A stretch of 64,000 nucleotides of DNA from Tupaia tana (taxonomy: Eukaryota > Chordata > Mammalia > Scandentia > Tupaiidae), in the NCBI GenBank assembly GCA_026018925.1, contig JAKSZU010000016.1, positions 55,069,075 through 55,133,074 on the forward strand. The letters run 5' to 3'. How positions within the stretch are numbered: position 1 is the stretch's first letter; every line of letters starts with the position of its first letter. Positions 1 through 10,925 of this stretch are shown here, one piece after another. Made by a program: the position numbers and the translations under genes. Under the pieces are notes generated by a model. That model was given only the letters and a program-made list of their open reading frames with translations, had not been told where the DNA came from and searched no databases.

Positions 1-810
1 AGAAAAGCTGAGCTGGAAGCCCAGGAACACTGTCTGGACTGGTGAGATCCTTGAGCACAGGAATGCTAGCGGCTCATGTACCAAACACCTGGTGACAGCA
101 GTTTGGATTATCTTCCCTGACCCAGCAAGGCTCAGGAGTAGAAAACTGCCTACCTTGGGATCATTCCAGGTCCCAAGCAAGGCTGAAACTCCAGGGAAGG
201 TACCAGGGACTCTAGGTGGCAGGGGCTAAAGACTAGAGTCTGTGCAAATGGGGGGTCACCTTCTAATGGGGCTCATCTCTACAAGAAATGAGCATCAAAG
301 CCAATGCCTGCAGCTCAGAATGCTATCTTAGAGAACTGACTGTGGCTATTTTCTATATTGAGCCTGTGGGGTGAACTATTAAATGAACACATTGTCAAAT
401 AATAATTTTGTTGTAGCATTTTATTGATAACTAGAAAAGACTAGCTCACGAGCTCTCCATGTTGATCCAGCAGACAGTCCAACTCCCCACTTCCCACAGG
501 TAATTACCTGCTCCTAATTGGGTCTGAAAGCAGCAGGTTTGTATTTAAAGGTAGAAGTACAGAACATTTTGTATTTTTCCAGAGACCACATGGAGGACAC
601 TTCAGTGCTCTGTGTAACCATGGCTTACTTAAAAGGCCAGATTTCTGCACAAAACCCAAGTCTCTCACTTAAACCTCTGTGTCCTTAGGAAAAAATGTAT
701 CAATTCTCAGAGTCTATGTTTCTTCCTTTATAAATAGAAACAAATGATAAAATATTTAAATGAGGAACACAAAAGCAACTGTCCCATTGTCTGACCAACA
801 TGGGGTGCTC
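1..810. other. Single-copy-looking non-coding DNA
   Basis: No interspersed repeat, long reading frame or RNA gene is recognised. It is followed by a SINE target site at 811. Confidence 0.5.
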
Positions 811-820
811 AGGGATTTCT

Positions 821-1078
821 TTCTTTTTCTATTTTCTTTTTTTATTTTGAGAGAGATTTTTGCTACAGGGCATGTGTGCTCAACTGAAAGAGAGACAGAA
901 AGTGAGAAATCCTCCCAGGGCAGATGGCCACACCGCCATCCCTTCTCTTTCATTCTCCTCTTGGGATTTTGGGCATGCATGCACCCGTACCTGGCATGAG
1001 TTTCAAGCTGCTGGGTCCAGGACATGAACTGCTGTCTGCCATTTAGTGATGTAACCATTACACCATCTGCTGATGACA
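821..1078 (-). mobile_element. Family A SINE (CYN-like), near full length
   Basis: Read on the minus strand it has a degenerate tRNA-like head at about 1078-990, a central body, a CT-rich stretch and a poly(A), seen here as a T-rich run at 821-846. It is flanked by a perfect 10-bp target-site duplication AGGGATTTCT at 811-820 and 1079-1088, which fixes both ends. CpGs are largely decayed, so it is an older copy. Confidence 0.9.
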
Positions 1079-1189
1079 AGGGATTTCTAGTTGAACCTGA
1101 ATCTTCCTCTTTGTCATAGACAGAGATGATCCTAAAACTCTACCTTGCATTCCTCTGGCGTGCGTCATAAATATTCTCATCATTATTAC

Positions 1190-1345
1190 TATCTCCACAC
1201 CTATTACGTAACATTTATTATTTTTCTATATCATCTCATTGGATTTTCAGTCTAGCTCTGTCAAGACATCAAGACAGCCAGAATTAATCTCAGCTTATAG
1301 AGAGGGAAGTGAGGACACAGAGGGGAAGTGATCTGTCAAAAGTCA
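1190..1345 (+). repeat. MIR SINE fragment
   Basis: The core order is recognisable: CATCTCATTGGATTTTCA, then AGGGAAGTGAGGACACAGAG as a diverged form of the MIR GAGGAAACTGAGGCACAGAG segment. Strongly diverged. Confidence 0.5.
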
Positions 1346-1785
1346 TGGCCCTTAACCAGCTTATAGTGTCAGGGTTTATTGCAACAGAGATCAAAAGGGA
1401 CGTTGAGCCTCAGGGCAGGGGTAGAGGAAAGCTGGCATGGATGCTGAGGAGAGAAAATAAAGTCATATCCATGAGAGAGCCAGCCAATCAGTACCCTGAA
1501 ACCACCCCTGGAAGAGTGGATGCAGGTGCAAATTCTGGCTCCCAAATAGTAGGGATGCCTTGGGCTACAGTTATGAAGATTAGGGTACAGAACAGGGATT
1601 CTTTTCCTGAGAAACTGTATGTGTGGGGGACCCCCAAAATGTAAAGACCTAACTAGAAGTGGGGGCAAGTACAAGACTATCACCTAACGTTAGCCTGAGA
1701 GCCCTGGCTGTGCTGCCGAGCTTCAGAGGAGGCTGCTTATCTCTGCATGTTCTTCACATAGAAGAGTTGGGGTTACAATGGGGTA
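1346..1785. other. Unassigned non-coding DNA
   Basis: Nothing recognised. Overlapping short open frames on both strands show no domain and are probably chance. Confidence 0.4.
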
Positions 1786-1789
1786 AAAT

Positions 1790-2050
1790 CTCATGTGAGG
1801 CCCACTCTCTATGGGACAGGCAGCAGCACGCAGCACTGTGGCCACATGCCTGGCAGCAGGTCCAGAACCTGAGTTCGTCTCAAACACAGGGGTACACAAG
1901 CTGGAGATCCTGACTGGTTGGACAGCTGAAGGGGGGAATCATGGCGTAATGAGACTCCATGGAGGGTGTCTGCTGCTTTGTCTCTCTTGCTGTCTCATTC
2001 ATAAGCTTGCACTGTCTTTTTCAGGGAAGAAATGAAATAAAATTTTTAAA
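1790..2050 (+). mobile_element. Family C SINE, diverged
   Basis: It shows the order seen in the copy at 61.8 kb: a head with CAGGCAGCAGCACGCAGC, a GGTTGGACAGCTGAAGGG-type body, a CT-rich TTTGTCTCTCTTGCTGTCTC stretch, then an A-rich tail ending near 2050. Assignment rests on comparison with other copies in this window. Confidence 0.55.
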
Positions 2051-2059
2051 AATCTGCAT

Positions 2060-2487
2060 GTTGAATCCATACCCTTTGAGACCCTTTCACTCGCCTGACA
2101 CATCCATGAATAAAACTTGCTCATGGATAGCTTCAAAGTCTCCTGCAGTGCCTGCCCTGACCCAGGGAATGTGCCGGGCTGCCTCTCATCATCCTCTCTC
2201 ACTGGTCTCCTGTCCCACTTAGGTGCTAGATTTTAACTCCCACTCTCCTGTGAGTTCTTATATAATGCTGGGGATAGATTTAGAATAAGTATGGCGTTTG
2301 TCTCAACCTCAAAATGGAAATATGTTATTTCACCTTACTTCCCTGATGAAATTTTAGTACCTCCTAAGCTGGGCCTTGTCTTTCTCATCTTTGAATCCTC
2401 TAGATCTGCCACCATACCTGAACCATGCGAGGTGCTTGGTGAGTGAACAGATGAGTGAAGAATTAATGAATGAATTTGGCATTTCGC
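2060..2487. other. Non-coding; possible L2 tail
   Basis: Mostly unassigned. Bases 2395-2470, with a GAGTGAACAGATGAGTG-type run and a TTAATGAATGAAT end, could be the last ~80 bp of an L2, but too little remains to be sure. Confidence 0.35.
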
Positions 2488-3039
2488 TTTTTTTTTTTTT
2501 TTTTTTTTTAGAGGTTTTTGCTATAGGGTTCATGAGCTCACCAGACAGCAGAGAGAGACAGAAAGCGAGAAATCACCCCCCAGGGAGGATGGCCACATTG
2601 TAATCCCTTCTCCTCCATTCTCCTCTCGAGATCTTGGGCACACATGCACAGATGCCCGGCATGAGTTCTTTTTTTTTTTTTTTTTTTTTTTTGGAGAGGT
2701 TTTCGCTATAGGGCGTGTGCGCTCGCCAGACAGAGAGAGACAGAGAGATAGAAAGTGAGAAATCACCCCCCAGGGGGGATGGTCAGGCTGCAATCCCTTC
2801 TCCTCCATTCTCCTCTCAGGATCTTGGGCACGCACGCACACGCGCCTGGCGTGAGTTTTAAGCCAACGGGTCCGGGACGCTAACCGCGGTCGACTATGTG
2901 GGAGTCCAGCGATATAGCCATTATGCTAACTGCTGGTTCCCACCCCAGCATGAGTTTTAAGCCACCGGGTCTGGGACTCGAACCGTGGTCGACTACATGG
3001 GAGTCCAGTGACATAGCCATTACACTAACTGCTGGTCCT
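2488..3039 (-). mobile_element. Family A SINE split by a second SINE
   Basis: The 3' half lies at 2488-2667, with a T-run at 2488-2509. The 5' tRNA-like head lies at 2957-3039. The pieces are continuous when the insert at 2668-2942 is removed, and the short sequence at the junction is duplicated on both sides of the insert. The head keeps the A box region and GTTCGAGTCC-like B box (reverse complement near 2978). Confidence 0.92.
2668..2942 (-). mobile_element. Family A SINE inserted inside another family A SINE
   Basis: A complete CpG-rich copy with its T-run at 2669-2692 and head ending near 2942. Target-site duplication CCCGGCATGAGTT (2655-2667) against CCCAGCATGAGTT (2944-2956); both are pieces of the host SINE. 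It is younger than the host and the insertion order is unambiguous. Confidence 0.93.
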
Positions 3040-3044
3040 GCTAG

Positions 3045-3264
3045 CTTGTTTTTAAAAGCTTGTTTATTTATTTCTTCTGAGAGAGAGAAAAAGAGTTCTA
3101 TAGGGAGAAGCCCCTGAAAGGGTCTTCATACCATGATCCACCCCCAGTCTTAGCCGGACAGATTGTAGGCACTCACACATGCGCTTAGTGTGCTCAAGAT
3201 GTCAGGACAAAAACCCAGGACCTCTCCAATGCTAGTCCTGTTGTGTTATCACCACAGCCCGGCC
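3045..3264 (-). mobile_element. Family B SINE
   Basis: On the minus strand: a head with GGGCCGGGCTGTGGTGATAA, then ACACAACAGGAC, a central GGGGGTGGATCATGGTATGA, GA-rich sequence and an A-rich tail at 3055-3075. It matches the copy at 40.7 kb through most of its length. Confidence 0.75.
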
Positions 3265-3271
3265 CCAAATC

Positions 3272-3380
3272 ACTAAAATTTAAGCTTCATGAGTACAAGG
3301 AATACTGTCTGTTTTGTCCACTGGCAGATTTCATGCCTGGTACATAATAGGTCTTCAGTAAATGTTGAATGAATTAAAGA
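3272..3380 (+). repeat. L2 3' end
   Basis: Typical L2 tail order: TTTAAGCTTCATGAGTACAAG, CTGTCTGTTTTGTCCACTG, CTGGTACATAATAGG, then TCAGTAAATGTTGAATGAAT at the end. Confidence 0.88.
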
Positions 3381-3384
3381 TTGG

Positions 3385-4020
3385 TCTCCATATTATCAGC
3401 ATTGGGCTCCACAGTATCCTCTGATTCCTACAGAGTTTGAGCTGGGAGAGACTTCAGAGATGAATCATCCCACGTTTATCATTTTAGTGACAGGAGAGTC
3501 TGATCTAGTGTCAGGGAAGAATGTGCTCAAACATGTGTTGCTGAGTTAGGACTGGGGTGTAGAGATGCTGGTTCCCAGTCTAGGGCTCTTTTCTCACCCC
3601 CTGCCCCATCATCATGTAGCTTACTGTCTATAGAAAGTGGGTCAGACATCCAGCCTCACTTCACTCAAGATGCTGCCCATGCTGGAACAGTGAGAGTGAG
3701 TACTCGAGAAGGTGGAGAACTAACGGGAGCCAGTCTCAGCCACAGATCAGGGCCATGAGTGAGTAGGGACTTGAGCTGAGAAGGCCTTTCTCTCTGAGCA
3801 GTCCTACCCGAGGGCAGACAGCTCACACAGTTGGGGTCCCAGGATCCTCTGGTTCACTCGTTCTGTCCTCAGAGTCTGTACCATCTTATGATCCCAAGGT
3901 CCATTCCTACAAACAGGAAGCTACTGAAGAAGGAAATACATACACAACCTGGCAGCCTCCCTGCATGTGAGCATAGCCCTGGCTTCCGAATGCCTGCATG
4001 CACAGGTTGATGCTATCACC
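3385..4020. other. Single-copy-looking non-coding DNA
   Basis: No repeat or coding signal recognised. Confidence 0.45.
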
Positions 4021-4024
4021 TCCT

Positions 4025-4170
4025 GAAAATAAAACCCTGGGCAAGTTACTGATTTCCAGGCTTCAGTTTCCTCACCTATGATGCCATCTGCAATTTTCAT
4101 TATCTTAGGGAGATAATGAAAATTAAACACATGGAAGTATTAAGCACAGAGCCTGGTGTTTTAAGCATTA
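4025..4170 (+). repeat. MIR fragment
   Basis: Shows CCTGGGCAAGTTACTGA, TTCAGTTTCCTCACCTATGA and GAGATAATGAAAATTAAACA, in MIR order, ending at a GCACAGAGCCTGGTG motif. Confidence 0.85.
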
Positions 4171-4194
4171 AAGCAGGTCAGAACTCAGATGCAG

Positions 4195-4435
4195 GAATGG
4201 CCCAGGATGGTGCCTCAAGCCTCAGTCATACTCTCTGGGTTTCATCCCCAGCTCTGCTCCTTATCAGCTGTGGGCTGGGTGCAAGTTATTCAGCCTCTCT
4301 GTGCCTCTATATCCTTATCAAGGAGATAGGATAATAATGGGGTTATTTTATGTGTTTGTGTCATATTCAAATGAATTAATTCACAGAAAGCACTTAAGAC
4401 AGTTTCTGGCACACAAGAAGTGCTAAATAAACATC
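4195..4435 (+). repeat. MIR, nearly complete
   Basis: A second MIR in the same orientation directly after the first. It shows the CAGCTCTGCTCCTTATCAGC core, GCAAGTTATTCAGCCTCTCT, an ATAATAATGGGGTTATTTTA spacer and the TTTCTGGCACACAAGAAGTG end with AAATAAACA. Confidence 0.92.
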
Positions 4436-4439
4436 AGCG

Positions 4440-5045
4440 ATTCCACTCCTCTTATTATCTAGTTTTAAAAATGAATTTAGGAGGGCCAGATTCTCTCTAC
4501 TGAACGCCTTTGTGTTGAAGAGATTAATGCATGAACTGAGACATTGGTGCCAACGCTGAGCTTATTGGCTGATAATCTCATTTGTTTTTCCTTGCTGTTT
4601 TCCAGCATGACCCACAGCCAGCAGAGCAATATGCTTGTGTGATACTCCCGAGCTGGGCTTGCTGGGCAGTGACTTCTCCGCTGTATGCTGTAAATGGCTG
4701 CCAGCAGTGGAATTACATTTGTATTGATCTAAAGAACATTTTATTGATCAAACACAGGGAAAGAAATCTTTGAAACATAAACCCATTATTTTAACAATTG
4801 GTTGCCAGGAATAGGAAAAGGAGATTTTTATATTCTTTTCCATTGAGTCGGCATTCACAGGATGGCCTCTTGTGCATGCAGAGGTCTGAATACCGAGGCC
4901 CCAGGAGCAGCTTATCAATGCCCTCCTCTCTATTTCCAGCTCCCTGACCCACATCTCACCCTCCGTGTTTTCTGACTCTAAACACATTTTCAGAGGCTTC
5001 CTTGTCTAGACCCCCTTTGCACGGCCTTTAAAACTCCTCTCCATC
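4440..5045. other. Single-copy-looking non-coding DNA
   Basis: No repeat recognised. Contains ordinary short chance frames on both strands. Confidence 0.45.
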
Positions 5046-5046
5046 C

Positions 5047-5290
5047 TTGGGCTAGCTTGGCAGTGCAGTGGTAATGTGCTGCTCAAGCAAAGGTGGATCC
5101 ATATGGGTCATCATGGGTTCAATTCCATGGTCAGCCTGTACATACCAGGTGTGAATGTCCTTGTCCTTGATGGTGGGGAAGGCTGTGGGGGACCATACTG
5201 TGAGACCTTAGTGAGGGGGCATGTCTTTGTCTCTCAGTCTCATGAAAGGAAAAAAAAAAAACAAACAACTTTAAACAAAGAAAAAAACTC
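5047..5290 (+). mobile_element. Family C SINE
   Basis: Head GGGCTAGCTTGGCAGTGCAG with a tRNA-like A box region; GGGTTCAATTCCATGGTCAG as a B-box-like segment; body GGTGGGGAAGGCTGTGGGGG; a TTTGTCTCTCAGTCTC end; an A-rich tail from 5249. Confidence 0.75.
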
Positions 5291-5369
5291 CTTTTTATAT
5301 TTGGTATCACCTGCTGTGCTCCTAAATCATTTTTGAAGGGTTGGGGGTGATGGTGAAGGCAGGTTTCTA

Positions 5370-6150
5370 TCAGCTGATAAATGGATAAATCAAATAAAAT
5401 ATGGCATATTCAGATAATAGAATATTACTTAATCATAAAAAGGAAAGAAGTGCTAATATCTGCTAACATGGATAAACCTTGAAAACATGCCCAGGAAAGA
5501 TGCCAGACATAAAGGCAACATTATTATATGATTTAATCTATATGACATATCCACAATAGGAAAATCTATAGAGACAGAAAGTAAATTAGTGTTTCCCAGG
5601 GAACAGGAGTAGGAGAGAATGGGGAGTGACAGCTAATAGGCACAGGGTCCTTGTGGGTGGTATTGAAGCAGGTCAGCTTAAGGTTTAGCAGAAATGCAGC
5701 CATTCTGAAATTAAGAAATGTCAACAATGAGAACAATCTGACCAAGTGCTGAGTCACAGGGAGATCTATTTGAGGAATGGTCAGATGAGAAAGCAGGAGT
5801 GGGTATTCAAAGTAAAAGAGGAGTCACGATAATGACTCAGGGAAAAGTGATAGACTCTGATTAGAGTGAGGAATAATTTGCATGTGCTTATATATTATAC
5901 CTAAAATACTGAGAACATGTTAACCTTTGGAGGTAGTTTGATGGTATTTGCTGACTATCTCCCTGTAATTGGTTACAGAAATAAACTCTCTTCTTTCCAG
6001 CCTCTGCCTCTCATTTTATTGACTGTGAGATGAAGTAGCGAGACTTAGTTGACCCATAGGAGTACCATGTTCTGGAATTAATGGTCACTATAAAATACTG
6101 AATGGTATACTTTAAGAGGGTTAATTTTATAATATGCAAATTATCTCTAT
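5370..6150 (+). mobile_element. Old L1 3' end, interrupted
   Basis: Bases 5370-5640 carry the end of L1 ORF2 and start of 3' UTR (ATAGAATATTACTTAATCAT, then GTGTTTCCCAGGGAACAGG). The L1 end resumes at about 6062 (GTTCTGGAATTAATGGTCAC, GGTATACTTTAAGAGGGTTA). The sequence between is not L1 and is listed separately. Confidence 0.8.
5641..6060 (+). mobile_element. Probable solo LTR inserted in L1
   Basis: About 415 bp separates two parts of one L1. It has a polyadenylation-type AATAAA at 5980-5985 followed by CTCTCTTCTTTCC, as in R-U5 of many retroviral LTRs. The short AATAGG/ATAGG at 5635-5640 and 6056-6060 may be the target duplication. Exact ends and family are not established. Confidence 0.5.
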
Positions 6151-6825
6151 TTTTTCTTTTTAAATGAGTAGCACAGACCTAAGATGCTTTGAATGGTCAA
6201 TTTAAGGAGGAAACAGCTGGACCAGGAAGCAGTTGGAGCTTGGCTGGGGACAGGCATCCATTCTCATCTCCCACAATTTCACCTTGAGTGCAGCAAGTCC
6301 CAAGATGACCCTCATGACCAGAGCACGCCAAGGCCATGGATGCCCCACAGCCTAGGCTGTTGAGTCCTTCCTGCAGTTTTAAGGGGAGCTTACCTTTTGT
6401 TTTTGTGTTTCTGTTTCCTCTCAGAGAAGAGAAGCAGAAACTGTGGATAAATCTGGAAATTGGAAATGTAAATGTAAAAGCGAGTCCCCAGAGAGAGCCT
6501 GGTATATACAACCTCCCTGGCTCAATCACTTGGTGCCACAGAGGTTTCTGTTCTAGTAGCCAAACCAGCTGAAAAGATTTGCCCTCCATCTCTCAGACAA
6601 GGCAAGCAACCTTGGGTATTATGCCAGAAGACAGCAACAAGGCTGTATTCTAAGGTTCAATAGCAAGCATGTTAAGAGAGTGTATTTGTATCACCTCCCT
6701 CCACATGGAACACAGCAATGATTTGAGCAATGTTTCTGAGGCTGGTTAGCAGGTTGCTATGGTAAAGTGTGGACACCTTCCCAGGAACCAATGGAATGGG
6801 AGTAAGGCAAATCTTGCACGTACTC
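6150..6825. other. Single-copy-looking non-coding DNA
   Basis: Contains a 130-codon open frame on the minus strand (6197-6589) with no recognised domain. I do not consider it a gene. Confidence 0.4.
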
Positions 6826-6829
6826 TCTG

Positions 6830-6990
6830 GACAGTGGTATGTAGGCAGGATGTGTTCCTGGAGACAAAATGCCAGGCAGCTTCTTCTTACAGATGCTCAG
6901 AGAGACTAAATGACATGGCAAAGGTGGCAAAGCTTATTGCTAGATCAAGGGCTAGAATCCTAGTCACCTGTCTCCAGATTTATTGTTTAT
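6830..6990 (+). repeat. MIR fragment
   Basis: Core CAGATGCTCAGAGAGACTAA, GACATGGCAAAGGTGGCAAA, AGGGCTAGAATCCTAGTCAC matches the second half of MIR with moderate divergence. Confidence 0.75.
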
Positions 6991-7234
6991 CCATTTGTCT
7001 CACCATCTAATGGATCGATACAATGACTCCAAACTCACTCTGGAAAACACCTGGTCTTTGGCAGCACCACTCTTTGGACAGAATTTCTCTCCCTCTTCCT
7101 CTTTTTCCTTCTTCTCTTCTTCCTCCCGCTATCTGTCTCACTCTCTCTCCCTCTCCCTCTGTTCCTATTTTTTCTGACTGGGGTACAATTTACCTATGCA
7201 GAGGTGTCACTCAACATCACAGAAACAAAGAGAA

Positions 7235-7412
7235 CTCCAAAACAGTGTTTTTCAAGTCTGAGCAAGCATAAGGGTCACCCAAGGGGCTTATTAAGATATA
7301 TTTCTGGGTCCCACCTCCAGTTTCACATTCAATTGTTCTAGAGTGGAGTTAGAATTTTCATTTCTAACAATTTTCCAGGTGCCCCTAATGCTGGCTCAGG
7401 GATCAGGGATCA
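7235..7412 (+). mobile_element. MER5A-like hAT fossil
   Basis: Order of GTGTTTTTCAAGTCTGAGCA, AAGGGGCTTATTAAGATATA, TGGGTCCCACCTCCAGTTTC and TTTCCAGGTGCCCCTAATGC follows MER5A, a non-autonomous hAT-Charlie element. A SINE abuts its 3' end. Confidence 0.7.
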
Positions 7413-7414
7413 TG

Positions 7415-7447
<33 letters not shown>

Positions 7448-7527
7448 GAGATTTTTGCTATAAGGTGCATGTACTCAACAGAGAAAGAGGCTTTAGAAAG
7501 ACAGAAAGTGAGAAATCACCCATTGAT
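7413..7527 (-). mobile_element. Family A SINE, 5' truncated
   Basis: Only the 3' half is present: the poly(A) seen as a T-run at 7416-7444, the TTTTTGCTATAAGGTGCATG segment and the GAAAGTGAGAAATCACCC segment. The tRNA-like head is missing, as expected for incomplete reverse transcription. Confidence 0.85.
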
Positions 7528-8158
7528 TCCCAGTGGTGATGAGTTGCCTTAGGACTGGCACTGTGCCTCCTGGGCAGAGGTGGGAACTTCAGTGAGTGAG
7601 TGAGATGTGCCCCACTGTGTCCAATCAAACCCCAGGGCTCTGCAGAGTGTCTGCAGCTTGCTTAGGAGGCCGAAAATGCTAATGTGAATCCCTCAGACCT
7701 GCACAAATAGAGTGTTGGTCTGTACTACCCCAGGATTTGCTACGAGTCCTTTCTCCAATTTCTTTTCCAAAAGTTCAGGAACCATCCTAGACTCTTACTT
7801 TGCTGTTTAATACAATCAACCAGGAAGATAGAATGTGAACCATTCAAATGATGTAAGAAGACACAAAAAAGCCTCCCTCCACCCCACACATATTATCATC
7901 CTCTACTCTCCCTCCTGCAACTCAGGCTTCAAGCATTTTCCTAGTTCCTTTTCTCTCAACATCCCATCTCATCCCTACACCTCTGCATTGCTGGCAATGT
8001 CTTGCCTTTCTGTCCCACTATAGCAGGTGCTCTCAGTGCCCCACAGTAACCCTGCAAGGCAGGCTAGAAATACCCAGCACTTCACATTTCTCATAAAGAG
8101 CACAACTCAACAGTGACTTGGAAGCAGATATGCAAATACCTCAGCTTCCTTGCCCTTC
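7528..8158. other. Unassigned non-coding DNA
   Basis: Bases 8020-8130 weakly recall a MIR (ACAGTAACCCTGCAAGGCAG) but not enough to call. The rest is unassigned. Confidence 0.4.
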
Positions 8159-8173
8159 AGATAAGATAATTTT

Positions 8174-8446
8174 TTTTTTTTTTTTTTTGGGGGAGAGGTT
8201 TTTTCGCTATAGGGCGTGTGCGCTCGCCAGACAGACAGAGAGAGACAGCGAGACAGAAAGCGAGAAATCACCCCCCGGGGGGATGGTCACGCCGCAATCC
8301 CTTCTCCTCCATTCTCCTCTCAGGATCTTGGGCACGCACGCACACGCACCCGGCGTGAGTTGTAAGCCACCGGGTCCGAGACGTGAACCGCGGTCGACTA
8401 CGTGGGAGTCCAGCGACATAGCCATTACGCTAACTGCTGGTTCCCC
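8174..8446 (-). mobile_element. Family A SINE, full length, young
   Basis: A complete copy with many intact CpGs. On the minus strand the head carries an A-box-like TAGCGTAATGG and a B-box-like GGTTCACGTCTC. It is flanked by a perfect 15-bp duplication AGATAAGATAATTTT at 8159-8173 and 8447-8461. Low CpG decay marks it as one of the most recent insertions here. Confidence 0.96.
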
Positions 8447-8461
8447 AGATAAGATAATTTT

Positions 8462-8935
8462 GAGACATGTATTCAGCACCTCTTAACAAAGTATTTCCAT
8501 GAGGTAAAACTCCATTCACCTATGCTGGCTCATATCCCTTATGGGTTGCTTTTTCTTCCTTTTACCTTTTTCTTCTCTTTCTGGCATTCATGTATCTTCC
8601 AAATGAACTTCTTGCACTCACATCCTTGTTTCAGATTCTATTTGCAGAGCAAATCTAATCTCAAACAGAAGCAATAGTATCATATTTAAAATCTCTATTT
8701 AAATATCTCCTCTCTAGGCTTCTCCAGACAGTAAGGGGTTCTATCCTCCATAGGCTGCCAGCAATGTCTACACAGCACTATGAGGGCACACATTACATTG
8801 TTTTCTAAATGTCTATATGCCTGATAGTGTCTCCTCATCACACTTTATCCCTGAAGGCAAAGACTATGTTTTACTTTTCTTTGTATTTCAGTCATTCCAC
8901 CTCCCATCTCCTGTATGGTGGGACCAAGCAGTTGA
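8462..8935. other. Non-coding; possible L2 piece
   Basis: Bases 8840-8905 (ATCCCTGAAGGCAAAGACTA, TTTTACTTTTCTTTGTATTT) resemble an L2 tail. The remainder is unassigned. Confidence 0.4.
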
Positions 8936-9085
8936 TGGGCACAATGGTTCAGAGAAAAGATCACTGGACATGGAGTCTGGAAACTACGTTGGGGACCCCA
9001 TCTTTCAAGACATCACTTATCTGTCAAGAGACTGGTCACCTAACTTTTCTGAGTTTCAGTTTCCTTTGTATGGAAAATAAAGCAG
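8936..9085 (+). repeat. MIR fragment
   Basis: AATGGTTCAGAGAAAAGATC, then ATGGAGTCTGGAAACTAC, then TTCTGAGTTTCAGTTTCCTT, in the order of MIR positions 20-160. Confidence 0.6.
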
Positions 9086-9384
9086 TCTCCATGCCTAACA
9101 GAAGGGAAAAGGAGCCATTTATTTGGAACACCATCCGAAACACCACTAACTGAGAGCTGGGTCCCCACCCAGCTTATTATACATCTTATGCATTTTTTCC
9201 TATGGGGTGCTGAAAGGGAAAAAGTACCCTGAAGCTCAGCAGCTGGGTTAGGAAGTCTTGACTTTGCTTGAAGTGGTGATGGCTTTATGCTCCAGTGAAC
9301 TCACAAAATGCAGTGTAATTTCCCCTTCCACTTACCATTGGCCACACGGAAGGAGAGCCACCGTCTCCCTCCCTCCTCCCTCTT

Positions 9385-9860
9385 TCTTAGTTAGTCATGA
9401 CTCATTAATTGGCACCAGCGAATGAGTTTTATTCTAATTTTCCTGATCTAATTCAGAGATGTTTTCAGCTAAAGATCAGGATATAGGTTTTTGGCTTAGC
9501 TAATGAAATATCTAATGAATCTGCATTAGTGACAATTACAGACAGGACACCTAGAAGAGAAGGGCCAATCACAGCTCTCAGACTAAGTCACTCACTAATG
9601 GCTTCCTTAAGGAGAAGAGCAGTCTTTGTACTCATGTCCCTAATTGGCAATCCTATTTTAGAGAAAAGGGCCAGAAGAAGGGGACTGACAAAGAAGTATT
9701 TGCCTATCTCTTGCTTTAAGCCATGGCCCTGCCTTCAAACAAATCATGATGTGTAAATGTCCCTTGTAAAGATAAAATGGCCTCCTAAAAACAAGATTAA
9801 TTTATAAACTTGCATGTAAGATTATCTTAATCTCTAGGAAAAAAAAGGCAGAAAACTTGG
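9385..9860. promoter_or_regulatory. Candidate cis-regulatory block (unproven)
   Basis: A repeat-free, moderately AT-rich stretch with clustered binding-site-like words: AP-1 core TGACTCA at 9398-9404, homeodomain-type TAATTG at 9406-9411, and several TAAT/ATTA words up to 9540. This is a pattern-based guess; such words are common and only cross-species conservation would support it. Confidence 0.25.
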
Positions 9861-10835
9861 ACCCTGGAAATAATTACTCACCAGAGCGAATTAAGGAATA
9901 TTTCTTCCCTAATCAGATGGGAATCTAAGGCAAACAGTAGCCACAGAAAGGTAGGAACGTTTAAAATAGTTTTGGATTTCTCATTCCACCCCACACAGAA
10001 GAGGCTGTGACTCTATATAGTTCTTCTCTTGCCTCCATGTTCTTCTTCTTTTGCTAAGAGGGTGAAAATATCAATTGAAGGTTGCAAAACCTGGGGTAGA
10101 AAGGTCTAAAATCATAGCATTAAATCAGTTGGCCTCAACAGTTTTAAAAATCTCCATTCTGCTGCAAGCCAACTGGTCAACAGTTTAAACTAGGTCTAAG
10201 CAAGTTAAGGCAGAGGCTTCAGAAACAGGGAAAGAGCACCCTCATGGGCTAAATGCACACCAGCAGCCCCTGACCTGGTTACTCCGTTTGACCTTATAAC
10301 CCTGAAGTCCTTTGGGGTTCAAAGGGGGCATCCTTCACATAGAGGCCATAGCCCCTGAGTTAAATGCAGTCACTACTTTGGAGTATAAGAGTTGGAGGTT
10401 TTGACCTATTTTTTCCTCTTTTCTTTTTATCTCCTCTTCACCTACTTTACCTTGACTTGGATGTCAGATCATCTCTATGACCTCCTTGGGTCTTTTTCTG
10501 GCTCTGTTACTGGGCATTCTTCCACATTTGAAGGTGAAAAATGCATTCTTTAATCTTCTATGTGCTCCTTAATCTTTGTCTTTTGGAATGCCTAGTTTGG
10601 GCCAGTTCTTCTTAGGAGTCTGACAGCTTTATGCAGGAGCCAATGTTTCTCATGTAACCTCAGGTGCTTTTTCATGGTCAGAGGGAAGCTCTCTTAAATT
10701 TAAGAGGTCAAGATGGTGGCATGAGGGAGCTGATACAAGGGTGAAAATAAAATGTATTACTCCCTTGGGGAAGCCATCACATATTTTTCAGCTCTGGTGA
10801 CCATAAGAGTGAAGAGTAACTGGCCGTGTCTTACA
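9861..10835. other. Single-copy-looking non-coding DNA
   Basis: No repeat family recognised and no reading frame of interest. Confidence 0.4.
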
Positions 10836-10925
10836 CATCTATGTTGCTCCAGCAATTAGCATAGCACTTGGTACACTGTTGGGGCCGACAATGTGTGTAG
10901 AATGAACGGACAGATAAATAAAATT
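10836..10925 (+). repeat. L2 3' end fragment
   Basis: CAATTAGCATAGCACTTGG, then a diverged GTGTAGAATGAACGGACAGA and terminal TAAATAAA match the L2 tail weakly. Confidence 0.5.

Noticed and set aside
5641..6060. Retroviral coding sequence
   Set aside because: No gag, pol or env-like frame is present here or next to any LTR-like repeat in the window; only LTR-type remnants are seen.
7770..8000. Antisense copy of the ancient repeat at 12.0 and 57.7 kb
   Set aside because: A few words (CATCCTAGACTCTTACTTTG) fit, but too few to call.
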